Positions 5,585 through 8,830 of a stretch of 8,830 bases of DNA are shown here, in pieces. The first letter of the stretch is position 1; each line of letters opens with the position of its first letter. This DNA is from Alphaproteobacteria bacterium (GTDB lineage: Bacteria > Pseudomonadota > Alphaproteobacteria > ATCC43930 > CGMCC-115725): NCBI GenBank assembly GCA_019241915.1, contig JAFAWI010000417.1, forward strand, positions 1-8,830, given 5' to 3'. Made by a program: the position numbers and the translations under genes. The notes beneath the pieces were generated by a model that worked only from the letters and a program-made list of their open reading frames with translations, had not been told where the DNA came from and ran no database searches.

Positions 5585-6985
5585 TTAGTCTCGGCCGCCG
5601 CGCACCACCGCGGCAAACCAGCCGAACGAAGCCTTTGGGATGCGCGCCAGGGTAGCACGGTCGAGCCGGGCAAGCCCAAAGGTCGCGGAATAGCCGTGCG
5701 ACCATTCCCAGTTATCCACCAGGGTCCAGACAAAGTAACCGGCAAGATTTACCCCTAGAATGCGAGCGCGATGCGCTGCCGCAATATGATCGCGCAAGTA
5801 GCGGATGCGGAGCAGGTCGACGATGCGGCCACCGGGCCCCGCGGGTTCTTTGAAAAATGCGCCGTTCTCGGTGATGTAGACAGGTGGGTTGCCGTAATTG
5901 TCGCGCAGGTCGAGCAGCGTCTCGATCAACCCGGTCGGATCGATCGGCCAGCCAAGCGCGGTCGAGCGCAGGCCTGAGGGCGTCGCGCCCCAGCTGCTGC
6001 CGACCAGCCCGGCCGGGTCGGCGCGCTGGTACATCGGCGCGTAGTAGTTGACCCCGAAGAAATCGAGCGGCTGGCGTATCTGCGCCAGATCGGCCGGCTG
6101 CACCAGCCGCTCGACCAACGCAGCAAAGCGCTCCGGATAGGCGCCGTGAAACAGCGGGTCGAGAAAGGCCCGGTTCCACATCGCATCCCAATTGGCCGCG
6201 GCCTCGCGGTCGGCCGCGCCCCCGCCGTCGGGCCTTACCGGCTGCAAGCTCATCACGGTCCCGAGCCGCAGTCTTGCGTTTGCCGCGCGCAACGCCGCCA
6301 GCGCCCGCCCTTGGGCCAGGTTCAGGTGATGCACTGCGGCGATCATGGCCTGCCGATCGCGCAGCCCGGGCGCGTGCTCGCCCAGACCGTGCCCCATTAC
6401 CGCATGGACCTGGGGCTCGTTCATCATCACCCAGCGGGAGACGCGGTCGCCGAGACAGCTGCTCATCAGCCGCGCGTATTCGACGAACCAATCGGCGCTG
6501 GCGCGGTCGGCCCAGCCGCCGCGGTCCTGCAGCGCCTGCGGCAGGTCCCAATGGAACAGGCAAACCCAGGGCTCGATGCCCGCGGCGAGCAGTGCATCCA
6601 CGACCCGGCTGTAATAATCCAGTCCGCGCGCGTCCGACTGGCCGACCCCGTTGGGCAGCACGCGCGGCCACGAGATCGAGAAGCGGTATGCTCTGATGCC
6701 CAGTCGCCGCATCAGCGCAATATCCTGCGGGTAGCGGCGATAGCTGTCGCAGGCGATGTCGGGGGTGCTGCGGTCGGCGATGGTGCCGGGTATCCGGGCG
6801 AAGGTGTCCCAGATGCTGTCGGCGGTGCGGTCGCCGCGGCCCTCGATCTGGCACGCCGAGGTCGCCACCCCCCAGACGAAATCGCGCGGCAAGCGCAGGG
6901 CCGTATCGCGGATTGGTTGGCTGCGGGCCGATTGGGGAACGAGAAGCCCGGCGGCGCCCGTCTGCAATAAGGTGCGGCGGCGCAT
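5585..6985 (-). CDS. Glycoside hydrolase family 1 beta-glucosidase-type enzyme with Tat signal
   Basis: This 466-aa protein opens MRRRTLLQTGAAGLLVPQSARSQP, a twin-arginine signal with a short hydrophobic core, so it is probably exported folded to the periplasm. The GH1 barrel follows from about 33: FVWGVATSACQIEG (36-49, glycone-binding Gln46), RFSISWPRVLPNG (101-113), LFHWDLPQ (143-150), MNEP (188-191, acid/base Glu190), FFGVNYY (309-315), YITENGAFF (370-378, nucleophile Glu373) and VDNWEWSHGY (423-432). All key residues are present, so a retaining beta-glycosidase is expected; glucose, galactose or fucose specificity cannot be set from sequence. The start at 6985 is 9 bp past the stop of the SMP-30 gene and has no clear RBS, pointing to translational coupling. 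Most bacterial GH1 enzymes are cytoplasmic, so the Tat signal is notable. The stop is TAA at 5587-5585. Confidence 0.93.
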   Translation of the reverse strand: MRRRTLLQTGAAGLLVPQSARSQPIRDTALRLPRDFVWGVATSACQIEGRGDRTADSIWDTFARIPGTIADRSTPDIACDSYRRYPQDIALMRRLGIRAYRFSISWPRVLPNGVGQSDARGLDYYSRVVDALLAAGIEPWVCLFHWDLPQALQDRGGWADRASADWFVEYARLMSSCLGDRVSRWVMMNEPQVHAVMGHGLGEHAPGLRDRQAMIAAVHHLNLAQGRALAALRAANARLRLGTVMSLQPVRPDGGGAADREAAANWDAMWNRAFLDPLFHGAYPERFAALVERLVQPADLAQIRQPLDFFGVNYYAPMYQRADPAGLVGSSWGATPSGLRSTALGWPIDPTGLIETLLDLRDNYGNPPVYITENGAFFKEPAGPGGRIVDLLRIRYLRDHIAAAHRARILGVNLAGYFVWTLVDNWEWSHGYSATFGLARLDRATLARIPKASFGWFAAVVRGGRD

Positions 6986-6994
6986 CCGCGAGGA

Positions 6995-7951
6995 TCAGCC
7001 GCCGACCGCGCCCTGCGTGTTTACATAGACCGCGTAGAGCGAATGGCTGGCCGCCATGAACAGCCGGTTGCGCTTGACGCCGCCAAAACAGAGGTTGGCG
7101 CAGCGCTCCGGCAGGGCAATGCGGCCGATCAAGGCGCCGTCCGGGGCAAAGACCGCGACCCCGTTGAGTTCAGGGCTCATACCCCAGCCGCACCACAGAT
7201 TGCCGTCGACATCGCAGCGGAAACCGTCGGGCGTTCCTTTGCCGAGATCGGCAAAGTCGCGGCCGTTGCGCAGCGCCGTGCCGTCTGCGGCAACGTCGAA
7301 GACGCGGATCGCGCGCTGCGGTGCGGCGCGCGACTCCACGACATAGAGCCGCGTCTCGTCGGGCGAGAAGGCCAGCCCATTGGGGCCGCGAACATCGTCG
7401 GCGACCACCGTCACCCGGCCGGTGCGGCCATCGATGCGGTAGACATTGGTGACCGGCAGCGCCGGCTCGGCCTTGTCGCCTTCGTATTCGCCGAGGATGC
7501 CGAAGGGCGGATCGGTGAACCAGATCGAGCCGTCCGACTTGACGACGACATCGTTTGGCGAATTGAGCGGCTTCCCCTCGACGCGCTCGCACAAGACGGT
7601 GACCGTGCCGTCATGCTCGGTGCGGGTGACGCGGCGCGCGCCGTGTTCGCAGGTCACCAGCCGGCCCTGGCGGTCGCGGGTGTTGCCGTTGGAGTTGTTC
7701 GACGGCTTGCGAAAGACGCTGACCGCGCCGGTTTCTTCCTCCCATTTGAGGATGCGGTTGTTGGGAATGTCGCTCCATAACAGGAAGCGACCGTCGCCGA
7801 ACCACACCGGCCCTTCGCTCCACCGGCAACCGGTGTAAAGCTGCTCGACCGAGGCGTTGAACGGTGGCCGGATCTTCTCGAAGCGAGGGTCGACGGTGAC
7901 GATCGCCGGGTCCGGGTAGAGAAGAGAGGGCCGCCAGCCGGTTTCGCTCAT
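6995..7951 (-). CDS. SMP-30/gluconolactonase/LRE-like family protein
   Basis: This 318-aa protein is a six-bladed beta-propeller of the SMP-30/gluconolactonase family, of usual length. Metal and catalytic positions of the family are visible: Glu46 in SEGPVWFGDG, Asn133 in NSPNDVVVKSDGSIWFTDP, Asn191 in GPNGLAFSPDETRLYVVES and Asp242 in GTPDGFRCDVDGNLWCGWG. Members hydrolyse sugar lactones such as glucono-1,5-lactone to the free acid with a divalent metal. It has no signal peptide, so it is probably cytoplasmic, unlike the Tat-marked GH1 enzyme encoded 9 bp downstream. The start ATG at 7951 has AGGGA about 8 nt upstream. The pairing suggests one pathway from glucoside to aldonate, but the oxidation step between them is not encoded here. 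Lactone specificity is unproven. Confidence 0.9.
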   Translation of the reverse strand: MSETGWRPSLLYPDPAIVTVDPRFEKIRPPFNASVEQLYTGCRWSEGPVWFGDGRFLLWSDIPNNRILKWEEETGAVSVFRKPSNNSNGNTRDRQGRLVTCEHGARRVTRTEHDGTVTVLCERVEGKPLNSPNDVVVKSDGSIWFTDPPFGILGEYEGDKAEPALPVTNVYRIDGRTGRVTVVADDVRGPNGLAFSPDETRLYVVESRAAPQRAIRVFDVAADGTALRNGRDFADLGKGTPDGFRCDVDGNLWCGWGMSPELNGVAVFAPDGALIGRIALPERCANLCFGGVKRNRLFMAASHSLYAVYVNTQGAVGG

Positions 7952-7995
7952 CGCTCGGTTCCCTGTCGGTGACGCGGGTCGAGCATGTAATGTTT

Positions 7996-8021
7996 GCGCC
8001 GCCGTCTCAAGATGGCGGCGC
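7996..8021. repeat. Hairpin between the pilin and SMP-30 genes
   Basis: GCGCCGCC (7996-8003) pairs perfectly with GGCGGCGC (8014-8021) around a 10-nt middle that can add three more pairs after one mismatch. It lies 17 bp past the pilin stop on the minus strand. No T-run follows, so it may be a weak terminator or an RNA-stabilising end that leaves the abundant pilin message separate from the downstream genes. Confidence 0.45.
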
Positions 8022-8038
8022 GGTAGGACGGTCGCGGT

Positions 8039-8239
8039 TCAGAAGCTGTGGGAGATCGTCTGGAAGACGCCGCTGACCGAGGTGCCGACCTGGACGATGA
8101 TGCTGAATGCGGCGATCGAGATGAAGAACGCGACCATCGCATATTCGATTACGGTGGCGCCGCGCTGGGTGTCGATCCGCTCGATCCGGGCGGTAATGCA
8201 CGGCGGCAGGAGCCGCTTGATCGCAGAGTTCCAGGTCAT
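8039..8239 (-). CDS. Flp/Fap-type (type IVb) pilin precursor
   Basis: This 66-aa precursor has a 27-residue basic leader ending RG, then the mature start ATVIEYAMVAFFISIAAFSIIVQVG. Cleavage between Gly27 and Ala28 by a TadV-type prepilin peptidase would leave a 39-aa mature pilin with Glu at +5 and Tyr at +6, as in the Flp family. The long hydrophobic helix and the ending GTSVSGVFQTISHSF also match Flp pilins. Such pilins form the Tad adhesive fibre, but no tad/cpa assembly genes are in the window, so this is an orphan or minor pilin here. The leader is longer than in many Flp pilins and no clear RBS precedes the ATG at 8239, so the start is less sure than the family. Confidence 0.88.
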   Translation of the reverse strand: MTWNSAIKRLLPPCITARIERIDTQRGATVIEYAMVAFFISIAAFSIIVQVGTSVSGVFQTISHSF

Positions 8240-8302
8240 GGCGAGGGATAATGTGCTGGATTCTCTTGACGATTCGTTAAATCGGGGGTTGTGCGCCGGT
8301 CG

Positions 8303-8830
8303 TTAACATTGTTCGGCGAGCCCGCCGCGGCCGGCGACCCAGGTTCCCCGCACCTCCACCGTTTGCGGGTCGAGCGCCACCATGTCCGCGCGGCACGCGG
8401 TGCGCAAATAGCCGATCCGGTCGGCGAGGCCCAGCGCCGCGGCCGGGGCCGCCGACGCCATGCGCAGCGCCTCGACGAGCGGCATCCCGAGCAGCCGCAC
8501 GCAATTGCGCACCCCGCTCGCCATGTCCAGGGTCGAGCCCGCGAGGCGGCTGCTGGCATCGCGCAACGCCCCGCCGTCGACATGGATCTCGCGGCCCTGC
8601 AGCATGAACGCGCGCCGTGCGCCGCCGACCGGCGGCATCGCGTCGGTCACGAGCAGCGGCTGCCCCGCGCCGCGCAGCGCCAGCCGCAGCGCGGCCGGTG
8701 CCACATGATGGCCGTCGACGATGAGCCCGTACCAGGCCGCGGGCGCTTCCAGCGCGGCGGCGATCGGTCCCGGCGCGCGCGCCGAGATCGGCGGCATCGC
8801 ATTGAACAGATGGGTGAAGCCGCAGAGGCC
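8303..8830 (-). CDS. nagA: N-acetylglucosamine-6-phosphate deacetylase, C-terminal part (partial)
   Basis: The last 175 codons of a minus-strand gene are visible; the start lies past the right edge. The fragment opens GLCGFTHLFNAMPP, matching the metal-ligand His block (THLYNAM in E. coli). It continues with YGLIVDGHHV (His42 of the fragment, a substrate-binding position in the family) and LLVTDAMPPVGG (Asp63, the catalytic acid/base position). It ends with the typical amidohydrolase tail: ALRMASAAPAAALGLADRIGYL, then ADMVALD. NagA removes the acetyl group from GlcNAc-6-phosphate, feeding amino-sugar breakdown or cell-wall recycling in the cytoplasm. No nagB or PTS gene is in view. The stop TAA (8305-8303) lies 63 bp before the pilin start. 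Another amidohydrolase role is unlikely given these blocks. Confidence 0.92.
   Translation of the reverse strand, partial: GLCGFTHLFNAMPPISARAPGPIAAALEAPAAWYGLIVDGHHVAPAALRLALRGAGQPLLVTDAMPPVGGARRAFMLQGREIHVDGGALRDASSRLAGSTLDMASGVRNCVRLLGMPLVEALRMASAAPAAALGLADRIGYLRTACRADMVALDPQTVEVRGTWVAGRGGLAEQC

Noticed and set aside
6146..6970. A 274-aa plus-strand open frame opposite the GH1 gene
   Set aside because: The composition is shadow-like and the opposite strand encodes GH1 with all catalytic motifs.
7043..7780. A 245-aa plus-strand open frame opposite the SMP-30 gene
   Set aside because: No family resemblance; it is antisense to a clear SMP-30 gene.

Overview
The window is GC-rich DNA with tightly packed genes, whose reading frames and protein families (GatA/GatB, a Flp-type pilin, an AI-2E-family permease, a Tat-exported GH1 enzyme) fit an alphaproteobacterium, probably Rhodospirillales or Hyphomicrobiales. 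That placement is by general resemblance only. I estimated no exact GC value and ran no search. It reads as ordinary chromosome with a few accessory genes. I see no transposase, integrase, CRISPR array, rRNA or tRNA.

Left part (1-2503): the 3' end of gatA and a complete gatB run on the plus strand. They encode two subunits of the tRNA-dependent amidotransferase that makes Gln-tRNA(Gln) and/or Asn-tRNA(Asn). A 187-bp spacer made almost entirely of tandem hairpins (a dispersed-repeat type element) separates them. A short inverted repeat follows gatB, and then a minus-strand 141-aa protein that I do not recognise.

Middle part (2504-4983): a 287-bp divergent spacer leads to a possible 68-aa plus-strand protein. 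Its 3' end overlaps the 3' end of a minus-strand AI-2E family (YdiK-like) permease. Divergent from the permease is a small cupin with a three-His, cysteine-dioxygenase-like pattern, ended by a clear bidirectional terminator.

Right part (4984-8830): all genes are on the minus strand. In transcription order they are the C-terminal half of nagA (cut by the window edge), an orphan Flp-type pilin, an SMP-30/gluconolactonase-like protein, a Tat-signal GH1 beta-glucosidase, and an OmpA-domain lipoprotein with its own AT-rich promoter region and a perfect inverted repeat across the likely start of transcription. A 30-bp perfect palindrome ends the lipoprotein gene. The gluconolactonase and glucosidase genes lie 9 bp apart and are probably co-translated. 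Together they suggest use of glucosides: hydrolysis outside the cytoplasm, then lactone opening to an aldonate.

I found no convincing new multi-gene system. The items most worth a second look are the exported GH1 plus SMP-30 pair, the hairpin cluster inside the gat operon, the inverted repeat at the lipoprotein promoter, and the unassigned 141-aa and 68-aa genes.
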